DNA from: Alitta virens
Taxonomy: Eukaryota > Annelida > Polychaeta > Phyllodocida > Nereididae
Direction: 5' to 3'
Assembly (NCBI GenBank): GCA_932294295.1
Contig: OW028580.1
Span: 34,460,636 to 34,524,635, forward strand
Length of the DNA stretch: 64,000 bases
The notes below the pieces were generated by a model. It did no database searches. It was given only the letters and a program-made list of their open reading frames with translations, and was not told the DNA's origin. How positions within the stretch are numbered: position 1 is the first letter of the stretch; each line of letters begins with the position of its first letter. Of the stretch, positions 1 to 13,660 are shown one piece after another. A program made the position numbers and the translations under genes.

Positions 1-759
1 AAGCAGCTTCTGGGTGATTCAATGCCAAATGTATATAAACACAGGGCCACCTCTATTTAAAGACGACTTCATTATTAAGTCTCACAATCAATTATGACGT
101 CATAATGACTCAACAAATTATCCATTATTAAATAAGTATCGGTTAATCAATATTAGCCTTCATTTTTGTTAAATTGTTTGTAAAGCCTTTGTAAACAATC
201 AATCAATCGATCAATTTAGCCAAATTATCTCAAAATCATAATCAAATCACCGTATTAAATTTAAACTTTAAACACAGATAATTCATCCTTGGCGTGCGAG
301 GGTGAGATAATTTAAATGGTGAGAACCTTATGGTAACAAGGTTTGCCACAAGGACCAATTTAAAAACGTTCGAAGGCTATATTTGGCTAGCTTCCAAACA
401 CATACACAAATGGCCAGATATTTCAATTAAAAAAGTTCTTTAATGCGAGGTTACCCTGTATATAAACTCAATTTTTGACCCCAAACCCATGCACAAACGA
501 TTACAACATATCCGCTCCCTATCAAAGTACCCCATTTCTGAGAAACTCTCCCCCAAAACGGACCAATCACAGGGGGCGATACAATCTGCAGACGTCACAT
601 GACTTGACCTGCACCCAGAAAAGATCAAAGAAGAAACTCCCTACTTTGCAAGTCATTCTAACCCATTGTACAGGGTTTTGAAATGTAAACAAAACATTTT
701 TATTCTGGTTGTTTATTCGTGCTGTTTATTGTCGCATAAACATTGTAGTCCTGCCAGTG
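1..759. other. AT-rich host DNA, no gene seen
   Basis: No coding exon, tRNA or clear mobile element can be supported here. The reading frames are short and lack protein-like composition. Confidence 0.5.
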
Positions 760-1122
760 CAAGAAGAAGAAGAAGAAGAATAAAAGAAGAAGAAGAAGAA
801 GAAGAAGAAAATAATAAGAAAAAAAAAGAAGAAAAAGAAGAAGAATAAAAGAAGAAGAAGAAAGAGAAGAAGAAGAAAGAAGAAGAAAAAGAAGAAGAAT
901 AAAAGAAGAAGAATAAAAAGAAGAAAAAGAAGAAGAATAAAAGAAGAAGAAGAAAGAGAAGAAGAAGAAAGAAGAAGAAAAAGAAGAAGAATAAAAGAAG
1001 AAGAATAAAAAGAAGAAGAAGAAGAAGAATAAAAGAAGAAGAAGAAAGAGAAGAAGAAGGAAAAGAAGAAGAAGAAAAAGAAGAAGAAGAAGAAAAAGAA
1101 GAAGAAGGAAAAGAAGAAGCTA
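760..1122. repeat. (GAA)n/(AAGAAG)n purine-tract microsatellite
   Basis: About 360 bases are almost entirely A and G on the plus strand, built from GAA and AAG triplets with interspersed AATAAAAG units. The long poly-Phe/Ser and Glu/Lys frames across it are artefacts of the triplet repeat. A homopurine mirror tract of this size can adopt triplex DNA (general knowledge). Confidence 0.95.
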
Positions 1123-2579
1123 GAAGTACCTCTGAAAGACATATTGTGACCTAAATAAAAAGAAAGAAATTGTTAATAACCAATGATTTGTAACACTTTG
1201 GCAGGGCAATAAGAGGGTTGGGGTTAATTCATGGAAATTGAGGGTTAAACATGTGTGTATTGCGCTGAGAGCAGTGACAGTTTGGCTCATTTCCCCCTTA
1301 TTCTTCAGGTAAATATAAATTTGAACACACACTACAACATTTTATGGCTGCCATTGTAAAATATGGGATGCCAAGTAATGGGACAGAAAACACAATTTTT
1401 AGCTTTCTTTTTTTTCAGATTTTCTATATCGCATAGGAATAAAAAAAACCTGAAATTGATATCAAAATGTTGTTTAAAATGTAGATGAACTATATTTATG
1501 TTATATGCAAAATTTCACTCATGTAGGTTTAATAGTGTCTTTGATATGGAGGTTTGGAAAAATATGATTTCATATTTTCCCTTATCATTACAAATTCTGT
1601 ATTCACAAGGTCATGAGACCCCAAAAAGCCACAATTACAGTTTCAAATATATTCTGGCAAAAGATTTATATATGTGTATGCATGAAGGTGCAGTCGAATT
1701 CTCCTTCAGAATAAATAAAAAAAATAAAACTAAAATAAAACACTTTATTTTATTTTTTTTCCAAATTGTAAAACACAGCCAACATACATATAGTGATACC
1801 ATGATACCATGCCATGTACATTTAGTGATACTATATGAAATTTTGATAGAGTAAGTGCATCAGCGTTCGAGTTCTGCTCTGGAAACGAAAGTGCTATGCC
1901 AGCTGGCTCGCAGGCCCACCTGCCCATCAGACAGACACTGATGATACCAATACCTCCCTTCCAATTTTGTTTGCTGAGGGTTAAAATCTAATGCGTGGGT
2001 AGGGCTATCTTCCTTTCCAACTGAGAATCTCAGTCTGTCTGTCCTATTACAGAACAATTAGTGTTTTACGTGAGCAATGTATCATGTCACAGGTGAATTA
2101 GTCACCAATTAATGATCTATATCTTTCCCTCTGTGAGAATCACACTGGATGACAATGTGAAGAATAGCATCTCATTACTAATCATTATCATAGCACCTCG
2201 ACTCATCTTTCGCTTGTTAAGCAATATTCATGGAGATCAGACAATTATCCCAGCAGTGTGTATTCTGTTATTTTTGGTAATAACGTCATAATACAAAGAT
2301 CACAAGCCATATCATGGACCCATGCTTGGAAGCTCTACCACTAGGAAAAGCAATTTTACTCAGCCAAATCACCAAGAAACGAGATGTCATCACTGACATA
2401 TGTGCCAAGGCACAAACATACATTTACAAAATACAATATATGCAGTACGGTCAATAGATAATGGAAAAACAAAAGCAATATAATAAAGGTAATGAGTCAA
2501 CAGTAACAAAATGACAGGCGATTATACTGTAGCTTCATTGTCATCAATCTTTGGCCACTTTTGCAAATATTATTGGCTC
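1123..2579. other. Host non-coding DNA
   Basis: Nothing recognisable as a gene. Short frames have no protein-like features. Around 1860-2060 a GC-richer block resembles old repeat debris. Confidence 0.4.
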
Positions 2580-2581
2580 TA

Positions 2582-2658
2582 CGTGGCCAATTGTGCCACA
2601 TGCGTTTTCCATGCGTGTATCCTTCTCATGGAAAAAGCACGTGGCACATTTGGCCATG
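2582..2658. mobile_element. Short palindromic MITE (family 1, deleted copy)
   Basis: A 77-bp near-palindrome beginning GTGGCCAATTGTGCCAC-like and ending GTGGCACATTTGGCCATG. It is flanked by TA on both sides (2580-2581 and 2659-2660), which suggests a TA target duplication. Longer relatives with the same ends lie at 45288-45439 and 51134-51284. It has no coding capacity, so it would have been mobilised in trans. Confidence 0.75.
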
Positions 2659-2660
2659 TA

Positions 2661-5600
2661 CCAAAACCAACAAAGAAATATACATGCATTTCATGCCACC
2701 TAAATGGACCTTATTATATATGGGAAGATATATATGCACCAGACAACTTCTTGAAACTCACAATCATAACAGATTTATTTAACAAAATAATGGGCGACAA
2801 AAGTTACCCCGCATTGGGGTAACTTTGGCCGCCCAAAGCTTTTGCAACGATGCAGCCAAATAGTTTTGCCATGATATAGAAATTTGTATGGCACAGCCAT
2901 TGTATATTCAATATGATGGTTTATCACAATACCAAATTACAACATTAAAATGTCTGCAAAAATACATTATAATGAGCAAATCTCTGCTCATAGTTGATGA
3001 AGACTATATTAATATTCCACAAATTTGGGGACCCTTGAGTCCTGGCCAAAGATACCCATGCAGCACTAAACTTATAGGGGCTGAAATACTAATTTTCTTT
3101 GGCTCTGCCAAGAAATAGTTTAAGAGTTTAAATTAACTACACACCAATTTGATCTGGATGAAATTCACTACAAAATACCTAAAATCGAAATTGCTGCCCA
3201 AAGTATACAGCAACTGCTGAGTCACTGAAAACCACATGCCCGAACATAACTGTCCCCTGAGCAGCATAGACTGCATCAATGGTCATGATCTTTTAGGAAG
3301 CCAATAGATTATAGATCTTATTTATAAAATTAAAAAAAGTTACCTATTTAAAGCCAAATCGGAGTGAGACTCGTCAAAATCCCTTGTTTCATAGGCGGCC
3401 AAAGTTACCCCGAGCAGCCAAGGATACCCCGATTGACGGTACTTCAGGTTAAAAAATAACAGCTAAAATTGAAGGTTCCCAGCCGCCATCTATTATTTTT
3501 TTTCCAAAGCAGCTACTTATATTTGTATTAATATATGATAACTAATGTGAACCATAAGTAATAAGGTATACAAGGAGAACCTCACCATTAAGAACACCCA
3601 CTTTGTACCCAAATATTTTTACCATATTATTTAATGAGCTGTCTCTAAGAAAACCAGGCGGAGGTATCTCTATGGTCCGACTCGGATATGGATGAAATTT
3701 TCACAGATTACCCTTCAAACACATTTATTAGGCATGGTAAACTTCAGGTTTTCAGTAAATAAACTGTTCTTTGATTTTAAGGGGTTTTAAAATTAAATGT
3801 CAAAATTGACCAATGTTACTTTTTAATGCCAACTTTGGCTCTGTAAAAAAACAGAGCGGTGGATAGAAATACTGCTTATGGGGGATCATAACATATGACT
3901 TAAATGTCTATAATCCGTTGTTAAAAAAACCTCACTATTAAGACCATCTGTGGGCTATTATCCTTCTTAACAGTGAGGTGGTCATAAAACCAAGTTTCAT
4001 TGTAGTTGGCATATATAAGAAATGTCTGTATTTTACCTCCAAGCAAAGGTTGACATTTCTTTTGTTTACATTTAGTCAGACGAAAAAATTCTTCCCTTTA
4101 TACACAATTTTATTTATTGTTACGAGTACTCAAAGCTACTAGACCCCCTGCCCTCGTTTTAAGCCAATCGGAATGGCCGAATCAGCTCCAGTATATCATG
4201 TGACCTTGTAGGATATTTTTAATATGTCCATTATACGGCTTAGGTCAGGAAACTTGTGAATTTGATAATTATATGAATTATGATAAAAATAGACACTCAC
4301 CGTTTATTATGGTGGTATATTAATAATCCACATAACAAAGTAGATTTTTAGTATGTGTAATAATCTATCCTTAACACATATTCTAGAGGATAAATATGCA
4401 TTTTGTAGAACCTAGATATGTCTGGAATATTCCTATTTCTTAGGTAAAACAGACAGCTTTACACAATTAGTTTTTAAGCTAAATGAATAACTTCCATTTT
4501 GTGCTACAATTTATGTGATTTATTATTAATTAATGGAACTGCTTTAGTATGAATATTCTACCAAGGGCAAACGTAATAATGAGAGACTACTTTGAGTGTT
4601 ATTATTGATACCATTTAAGCACTGCAAATGAGTGAGTGATACTGCCTCAAATTTATCCAATTAAAGAGTTGCAGAAACTCAATTTAACTTGCATTTAGCA
4701 AATGAACTAAGACAAAAGTACACGAGTACTGTGTCCTGAGTAGCCCAATTCAGTTACAATTTTAGACTAAGGTCATTCTCCTGATGCAAGTCAATAGTGT
4801 TGCACCAGCTAATGAACTGTGTTGAGATTTGGTTGAACATTTCCTGGCAATAAATTGGCTCCCAAAAATCACTTAAGATGTGACTAATCAGTGGTTTGGT
4901 TAAAAAAAGCTGATGAAAGAATTGATAATAGGTAATATTTTTTAGAATGACATTAATGATAGCCATGTTTGACTTACATATATACGTGCATGTTGAAATT
5001 GTATGTGACCAAATGCATGTTGTGTTTAGTAAAAACCCTGACCCAGTTTTCTTTCAAATTGTATACATGTATATGAGGTCATGCTAACATTTGCAACGTT
5101 TAAAATTTATTTTGAAATTCATTATGCTCATAAATATGATATTCATTGCATTGTTCCATTGCTATAACTTTTGAACTTAGGCTGCCTAAACGGACATCTG
5201 CAACTGGCAGACGTTATGAGGAGAAGAATACGAGCGCAGTACAGTGTAATAAGTAACACCTTCACCCCAAGGGTGGGGACTTTCACTAGTCTTAGCACAG
5301 GCACTAGCTAGAACTTCGACCAGGCCAGGAATTGAGACCAAATTAATGCACAGTTAGATTTCCCTACTTTAAAAGTCATTTAAGATTCAAGGACAAATTT
5401 CTTATTATAAATATGTTGCTTAATTATGTGGATTGCAGGTGGGCCCAGGTTCGATTCCTAGCCCAGGCACTCTTCGTGAGCTGCTGAGGCAAGTAAGACC
5501 CACCAATGGGGTAAATGTATAACATTGTGTGGACTCAAAATCATCTCATCATTATGTCTGCCTCAACAGTGCCTCAAGCAGCTAGTTATTTAAACTGACT

Positions 5601-6070
5601 TAGCTTCAGGCCAGTGGCAATAAAAAGCCAAAATCCTTTAGATTATTGCACATACAAAAAAAAATTTAACTTTTTGTTGAATTTCAATTTCAAATACTTC
5701 CTTCCCTTGAATGTGAAACCTCTGAATTGTGGGAACTGCACTTATGTCGAGTTTTTCTACGAATTGTCCCCAAATGTGTCGCATTCCTCACATTCCAACA
5801 GGCAGGAAGCTGACACCATACAAGCAGGACCTGATGCAATGCCCGTCTCTTCCTTTTATGCCTCCTGAAAAAGCAGTGGATATATAATATAGGACAATAG
5901 TTTCGTTATATAATCACTATGTAACCACAAAATAGAAAGAAAAGAAAAAAAAATTGATACTGTATAGCTATTTCATTATGCATTGTATACTTTGAAGATT
6001 ACAATTTCAAATATTTAAGAAAATACTTGAAATGGTCAGTAATCAAATTGAACTAACTAACTAACTAAAG
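2661..6070. other. Host non-coding DNA with repeat scraps
   Basis: No gene is supported. The stretch holds a perfect 11-bp hairpin at 2800-2826 (AAAGTTACCCC, 5-nt loop, GGGGTAACTTT), a related GCCAAAGTTACCCCG block at 3397-3411, and SINE-like fragments at about 5250-5345 and 5427-5535. The latter has a tRNA B-box-like GGTTCGATTCC. Confidence 0.45.
2800..2826. repeat. Perfect 11-bp hairpin
   Basis: AAAGTTACCCC is followed after GCATT by its exact reverse complement. The same core recurs near 3400 in a different context, so it may be an end fragment of a DNA transposon. Confidence 0.7.
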
Positions 6071-7245
6071 CCTAGTTCACACTATCACGGATAAGACCAC
6101 GAGTGACCACGGTAAAAAATGGACTATACGTGCTCACTCGCGGCTCTGTTAATCATGAATAAATTCTTTAGATGAGCGTTCGAAGGACATCCGTACACCA
6201 CTCGCCGAACATCCGTCGCCAAGCATCTATGAGGCATCCGTGAGGCACTTGTAGATCGCCCGTGTGAGTGGTTCAAGAGTGAATGAGGACAGGGGTACGG
6301 ATGGGCAAGGATGGGCACAGTGCCAGGGCGGACGGTCAGCACTGGTCAGCAGATGTCCGCCGAGCGTTTCCTGAGCAGTCCAAGACTGACCACGAGTGGA
6401 TGGTGTGTATACATGGATAGAGAGCTTCCCCTGCATACCTGCAAGTGAGCACGAGTGGCTAAGGATGGCTACGGATGGCTACGGATGGCCACGGATGCTT
6501 ATGTATGAAAATAAACTGGTTCCTAAGCAATTCCCGTAAATAATGTAAACAATTCACTCTAGAACGTCTGCCACAGGTTTAAACATATATAAAATGTTTT
6601 GCCCTCTCCACTGATGGTCACAGATGATCTAGCAGGACCACGATCATTCTACAGATTATCGCCAGTATACGTAAAACACTCGGCGATTGATTAAAGTATG
6701 AAAAAGGATAAGCATTAGTATACAACACCATACAACACCGTGTTAACCTTTTTTTGAATGCAACTAAATTTATTAACAACTTCTTGTCTCTAGATGATAT
6801 AACTAAGTTTACAGCAATAATGACAAACAAGGAACCTGAGTTATTAATTAGTTTAGGAAAGTTTCTCCTTCAAGCTGATGTGTAGAGAAAACCATCTCCT
6901 GTATCCACACAGTTATTAATTTAGTTTATTAGTTTATTAGTTATGATGTGCTTGTCATGTTTCGGACTTTGAGAGTGAAATGTTTTTATTAGCGGCTTGT
7001 ATTTTTTTCTATTGTGTATGTGGATTTTAAACACGTATTATAAGTTAACTTGGTGGCTGGAACCTTGATTATTGACATTTTATTGCTTTCTGTACTTACA
7101 TTAATGTCTCTTTCATGTTATCTTTTAACTGAATGACATATGTATCATTTATGATATTTTACATGTCAATAAAATCTATATATAGTAAAAAATTTTGGTC
7201 ATCCGTGCTTACTAGCCATGCCATCCGTGACAGTGTGAACGCCCG
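6071..7245. mobile_element. Non-autonomous DNA transposon with TIRs
   Basis: The left end reads CCTAGTTCACACTATCACGG and the right end reads CCGTGACAGTGTGAACGCCC, which are imperfect reverse complements. The roughly 1.17-kb interior has many GGATGGCTACGG/CACGGATG-like subrepeats near the left end and no long ORF. Both flanks are (AACT)n-like sequence, so the element sits in a tetranucleotide repeat and its target duplication cannot be defined. The superfamily is uncertain (hAT-like is possible). Confidence 0.65.
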
Positions 7246-8762
7246 TAACTAACTAATTATCTATTGAACTAACTTACTAACTAAATAACTAACTAACTGA
7301 CTGACTTATATATTTATTTAATTTTTATTTTTTCTTATTTCAACTATTCATACAATTTACTGAATGAGTGACCGATTTTTCCCAAAGATTGAGATAAGAA
7401 GGGACAGGGTCGAACTTCCAATGGATTTCATTACTATGATTCCCTTATCTCTTATCAGATAACTTTGGAGCACTTTTCAAATAATGGAATGCCCAATCAT
7501 CTTTGAAAATGAATTGTGAAATATTCCATTCATAAAGCTGCCAGAAAACTAGACCAAAAACTGGAATGTGTTTCAAAAGCAAGCGATTTGAAAGCTGGTT
7601 TATGTATGATTGTAAAAGAAGTTTTTAAGAGTGTGTTTGTATCATAAAATGTCAAAATTAGGTCGTTACAATATCGACTAACGTAAATTCCAAAAGAAAT
7701 TGCTGAATTATATAGTTTTTTTTTGTCTTCTTTTCCCCCAAATATAAACATTATAGACATATATTTCCAGGAACGCCACCCATTTTCAAAGAAAGCCTGA
7801 TATATAGATCTATTTATTGGAAGGACAGGTGTTCAAAATCTAGGCTAGGCGGCTGTCTGTCAAATCAGATGTTCAAAGTTAAGACAATGGTTGGAGATAT
7901 TATTCTGAATTATTACTCGAACTATTTTTACATAAGGCAAATGACATTGCAAATACAACAACTATATATATCGGTTTAGCTGATTTTCGTTACAAATGAG
8001 TACAATTTTCATGCAAGAAAAAGAAAGTTGGATTCATTTTTATTATTTACTTTAGTTCATTCGTCAAAACCTTTAATAAAAATCATAACTCTTATACTGA
8101 GTGCATAGTGCAATTTAAGTGTCACAACTCCGTTCTTTTCCATCCATTAAGGTAATTCGAACACCATGGTGACAATATTAGGCTATGAAGTAACAATGCC
8201 GCATCACGCAGGAAGTGCATACATGCAGTACTTCCGTTTATTGAAATAACGGCAATTAATGCTGCTTTTTAAGCTCTTATGGAGTAAATGAAACAGAAAT
8301 AACAAAAACCCCTGTCCTAAGAATATCTCACTAGGACAACCTCACAATTATGACCACAACTTTTGTGACTCAATCCTGTAGGCCTACTTGCTAACAATTT
8401 CACCTCTCACTATTAAGACCACCTCACAGTGAAGTACCATAAGTTTAGTAAATCAGCAAAAATGTGGTCCCAATGTTTAAGTTTGGCTGTTCATATTGTG
8501 TTGCATAACAGGGAAATGACTTTAGGGGTTAATTGACAATATATGGGACATAATCACATACTTTTTAAGGGAGTGGGGTTTCATGACACTACGTTACTCA
8601 CTCGTGTATAGGCTCAGTGTAGCCAGTAGACCTGCATTTCATTCATCTGGAGTGACGTCGAGACACACCCTCGAAATGCTGTATTCTGACTGGCTGAGGT
8701 AGAATTACTTCGGCCACTCATACACACAGCTGAGGGGAGAGGGGGGGGGGGGGCTAGTGGAG
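7246..8762. other. Host non-coding DNA upstream of a promoter
   Basis: (AACT)n traces occur just after 7246 and a run of G at about 8741-8753. No gene is visible. The last few hundred bases may be 5' regulatory sequence for the exon at 8966. Confidence 0.4.
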
Positions 8763-8772
8763 TATATATAAA
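8763..8772 (+). promoter_or_regulatory. TATA box upstream of signal-peptide exon
   Basis: TATATATAAA-type sequence about 200 bp before an ATG that opens a signal-peptide exon. Initiation would be expected about 30 bp downstream, near 8795. This is inferred from motif and spacing only. Confidence 0.45.
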
Positions 8773-8965
8773 CTGTTCTAGGGGTCATTTCATCATGAAT
8801 TTACACAACTGAGAATCAGTCATATTTGCAGAGATCGATTTTTGTGACTTTCTTGTGACACTTAACAACTTCGATTATCACGCGATAACTGCCTATATAT
8901 ATTTAAAAAAAAAAGAGAGTTTAGCGGAGCAGAGTAAACTAGTGCAGTCTTGTCACTGATCAAAC

Positions 8966-9043
8966 ATGGAGTCTCTTCAGAAATGCATCATTTTTGCCTG
9001 TTCCTTGATTTTGGTACAGAGTCTTACGCAAGCTTACGTTGTG
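8966..9043 (+). CDS. Candidate first coding exon (signal peptide, 26 aa)
   Basis: The ATG follows an ACAAAC context. The exon encodes 26 residues that look like a secretory signal: a polar start, a hydrophobic core around residues 8-17 (CIIFACSLILV) and an AYVV end. It stops at a strong GTAAGT donor (9044-9049) in phase 0. The downstream partner is not certain. A 55-nt exon at 41455-41509 can follow in phase 0, and that exon can join an internal acceptor at 42889 of the Ig-domain gene in frame. If so, this is an alternative first exon of that gene, 32 kb upstream with the Polinton in between. It may equally belong to an unrelated secreted-protein gene whose other exons I did not find. Confidence 0.45.
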
Positions 9044-12000
9044 GTAAGTACAACTTATTGTACAATTAGTTTTATTTACTTATTATTCAACAATGTACAT
9101 ACAAATTAGGTACTTCTATAAATATATCTATGTTGTAGCAAAGTTGGGAAAATGTAAATATCTCAACCATGATGCAATGCCCAACTTGCAAAGTTGTATG
9201 CACAAAAGATTCCATTATATTCTGGACCGTCCAGTTGTCCAGTTTTCCGGCAATGGACATTTGTCAAAAGATCATATATGACTGTGTGTTCATTCAGCAG
9301 ATAAATTCCATTAGTGTTGATTAAATTTCCTAAATATTGACACGATCATTTCTAATCTATATTTACCTCATGGAAATTTGGGCACGATATTGTAAAGCTT
9401 TGCATATCAAATTGATAATTCATAAACCACTTTCAATCTAAATTATTCACATTACTTTAAGCTAAAATTGATTGATTAGGAGTTTCAAATTAATTGTCTC
9501 CGGATAAAACTGAACCATAACCAGAATTTTCCTCATATATATATATATATAAACAACTGTAGACCCAATCATCAATGAGATAACTTGGCAGACCTAAGTG
9601 CAATGTCAAGTATAATCTAATTTAATATTACAATTGTACACGTGTTCCTATGATTGTCCAAGGCTTCTTCTATAATATATATACATTGATGACAATGAAA
9701 TCTGGAGATCCAAGGTGTCTCAATTAATCATTATATCACATTTCTTATCCAACAATTTACCTTGTAAAAAAGAGTTGGAGGTTTGTTCACTTTAAGAACA
9801 CCTCGCTATCAAAATCACCTCGCCAGTAAGACCACTAGATTGTTATAAGACAACTTCATTATTGATTAAAAACACCATTTTCTAAAATATGTATTATCTT
9901 TGCACATTTAAAGTTGAGCTATTTAATCTTATGAAAGCATTGTTGTCGACTTTTAAGCTGCTTGCTGTACTTAAAAAATCCCTTTCAACGATAACTTTAC
10001 ATTTAGTCAATGAAAATCAATTCTTCCAATCATGCATCTTTGATATCACACGATTCAAGAACTTGTCAAGTCCTAAAAAAACAATAATATATTAGCCCTG
10101 AAAATTATCAGTGATGAGATAAGCTAAAGAATAGGAAGTTTTACCTTAAATGACCACCTTAAATTTATACTTAAATCGATTTATTTTTGAAGTATTGGTC
10201 GGTAGATCATTACAAATAATGCTTATAAATAAAAATAATATACTAACATAAGTTGTCAATCAGAAATATGAGGTGTTTTATGGGGGGTCATTATTACGAA
10301 CAATATGTTTTGTCTTAATGGTGAAGCTGTGATATTTGGGCCCAAAACATTGTGTGACAAAATATATAGTATTAGTCGATTTAGGATGGTTTATTTTTTT
10401 AAGGTTGCAACCACAAATTGTGAGCATTGAATTAAATTACTAAATCCAAACTACATATTTCCAAATCATTTTGGTTTTTAGGAAGATTTTTATTATATAA
10501 ACCTATTAAATTTAGATGAGATACTTAGGTAATAATTTTGTCTTTGAATTGAACAGTCCAGACAATTTCATCAGATCATCCCAAAAGTCAGAAGTGGTCC
10601 ACATGTGTCACGAATGCTGATATAAATAACACGATATCTGTGTCACTTTGAGGGTTGTGTTCACCTTTATAAACCTTGTCCCAATTTATTTTTAGGTCAT
10701 ATTTCATAAAAAAATTAGACATTGGAACCCTAATGTATAATCACTTCTAAGAGATGACTATGCAAAATCATGAGAGAAACTTTTTTTTTCCAGTTACTTA
10801 GATCCAAAATTAGGTCTTTATCTGTTTTTTCATAATTTTAACTCATCTCACAATTAAGGTCACATCAGTACCACTGCTGGCCAAAGTAATGATGCGATGA
10901 TTCTGTTAGTTTTTACTCCATGCAACTGTGATATCTTAGTAAATGCATTAATGTACTGAACAAAATATATAGGAAAAAATAATTTAATTATTCAAAAAGA
11001 AAAAAAATTATTTCACAAATTAAACTCGTAATGCTGACTAGCAAAGCTATGTTGATGCCTTAAATACTAACATAGCATATCATTTTCAACCAGTGCAATA
11101 TGCATGTAACAATGCCAATATGTTATGAAATATCACATACTATACTAGCACTTACGTTTGTAATACAACTTGAGTGTTTTCAAGTATCTAGTTTCACATC
11201 AGAAAGATTTGAAATTGCAACATTGTATATGAAATGAATATAGAAATTTTACATTAACCTTTCTGTGCTGTGTGCCAACAGCTAAGCACACAAAGGTCAC
11301 TTCTAAGTATCATTTTAAAGAAATCTTGATCACTCAAATTTCTTTGCCAGACGCATTACCTGGCTCTGGGCAAGTAAGAAATGTTCCTATTTCTACACGA
11401 AGCAAGATTCCAATCAATAGATCGATAGATCCGAGTACAATGATTTAGCATAGTAAAATGACACGTCTACTTAAAGATCACTTGAAAATTAAACGATAGA
11501 CACTTGAATATGATGTGATGGACATTATCTGGTTAGCTTATCAGCGGAAGTAGTAAAATTTTATTTAAAGTCGTTTTAAATCACGGTGTCACATTCAATG
11601 TACAATACAAAATATAGGACCCAAGCCGAAGCTTCTAAAATCAATTGTATACCAAAGAATTTCTGATAGATTACACCCTGAATATAGGTACATCTCATTT
11701 CCCAAATATGGAGGTTCATGCCAGTTTCCCAATTGCAATCGCAAGCCCATCACGTGATCACAGTTAACACAAAATTACCTGATGTCATCATTTTTGAAAG
11801 TAAGCTAAGCCCTGGTGAGGTCAATTGTTTATTAATATTATCAACACTTTTATCTCAGGATTAAATTGTTCAGGATAAAATGACATGAGTGATACATGCG
11901 AATATCAACATTAACATCATTTACAATCTGTATATCATTGACAAAATTTAGGTATTAATTATGTAACTGTTAGATTAGTTACTAGTAAATTTATTTTTAA

Positions 12001-13429
12001 GAGGAACATAAACCTTACAGAGTTACAAAGGGAACTGATTTCAACCAGTTTTGGGTCGCTGAAGCAAGCCTTCACCTGGGGGGTGAGGAAGGGGGTCTTG
12101 CTCCACAGATTGCTAAGCTCTATTCTTAGTCTAACAGATTTAGATCCATGTACGATAGATGTGCAACGTTATTGCTTTTGGAGGTCGCCATTTTGGATTG
12201 TTGCCAATTCTGTATATTACGCCAGGTGGCGCTTTTAGTGAATATGCCAGTAAATAATGCACTGACGATGGTGGTAGTCAAGAAATACTGTTTAAGCCCC
12301 ACCATTTCATCTAAATGAAACAAATCGAATTTGTGAAGAAGAGAGGGGTATATGCTATAATAGATAGGTAGATCGATTCTAAGGCAGCATTTGGCTGAAA
12401 TACATGCACAGGTACATTGATAAACAAAAAGTCACCACTTAGCACAGTAGCGGATTTAAGGGGGTAGGGTTTTGGCGTTTAAGCCCCGCCCCCTGCCTCC
12501 CTTGGCCTAGTACATTTTAATTTAAAAAAATGAAAAATTCAGCGGTCCCCACATTGTCTCAATGCATTGCTACTGGGTCTGAACATGCTGAAGCTTATTC
12601 AGCTTGTATGACCAGCTGTCGGTGGCAAACGTAATGATGAGATGATAAGGCTGCTTGGAGTCCATGCTTTACTTCAACAGCTTCATATTTGACACGATTG
12701 ACATCCCAGCTGAAATTTATCTCATTAAGAGTGCTCGGGGGTCGGGGATCAAACATGGGATCTTCTGCAGGGCTGGCCAACATATAGGATTGGCGGATGT
12801 ACTCTAAAAGGACACTTAACCTTTCTGCACATCCTCAAGTGACTATTAATTCAAGATTCATAATACTTTAAATAAGATAATTTACTGAAGTAGTTACTTG
12901 ATACAGCCTGACCTACAAAGCCACGTGACCAATGGACAGATAAAAAGATATCTTGACAACATCTTTGTTGGTAAACAATACATCGTTATCTGTCACATGA
13001 CTTGGGTTTGTCCTTAAATCTCGGGTCATAACATCTTAAGGTAATTCAATGATTTGCTCAAAGTGACATGAAACTGACACCCCATTGTAATGGTTGATAA
13101 ATTAAGATATCAGGATACTCCGATGTACTTAACCTTGTGTCAATCAAGTCATGCGTGCTTTTAACACGTTGGCTTTGGATTCAATGGATTTTGTGAATTT
13201 GTAGCATCTATACATATATTTCTCATACTTTACTGGTCAAATTTTGTAGTTCCAAAATCAATACCGGTCTCCGGATATGTTCAGCATATGGGGAGATGTA
13301 ATGATAAGGTGACATAGCTTACAGACTGAACAAAACCACGAAGTTTACCATGTAGATAGATTGATAGATAGATAGATGGATAGTTAGATAGATAGATAGA
13401 TATGGGAAGTGCAGCCCTCTAAGGCAAGT

Positions 13430-13660
13430 TCTGGCCACTATCGAGGGCTGATTAATGAAGCGAGAGAGAGTCCACCCATGTTACACTTATACCCCCATGG
13501 GTGGGATCTTTTACTTGCCTCAGCATAGACACTGAGTACAAGGGATCGCCAATTTAACGTCTCATCCGAACGACATCCAGCTAGCTGGGATGTTGCTCAT
13601 GATGGGTGCCCGAGCCCAGGATTGAACCCGGGTCCTTCAGAGGAGCAACCACGTACCACA
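13430..13660 (-). mobile_element. tRNA-derived SINE copy (family A)
   Basis: It shares a body with 47320-47520 and 58095-58372: a TTTTACTTGCCTCAGCATAG block, then ACGTCTCAT, CATCCAGCT and a tRNA-like end. On the minus strand that end reads as a tRNA head with a B-box-like GGGTTCAATCC. The strand follows from the tRNA head being at the right side. Confidence 0.7.

Noticed and set aside
726..1142. Long Phe/Ser-rich minus-strand frame
   Set aside because: It is the translation of a GAA/AAG microsatellite with no protein features.
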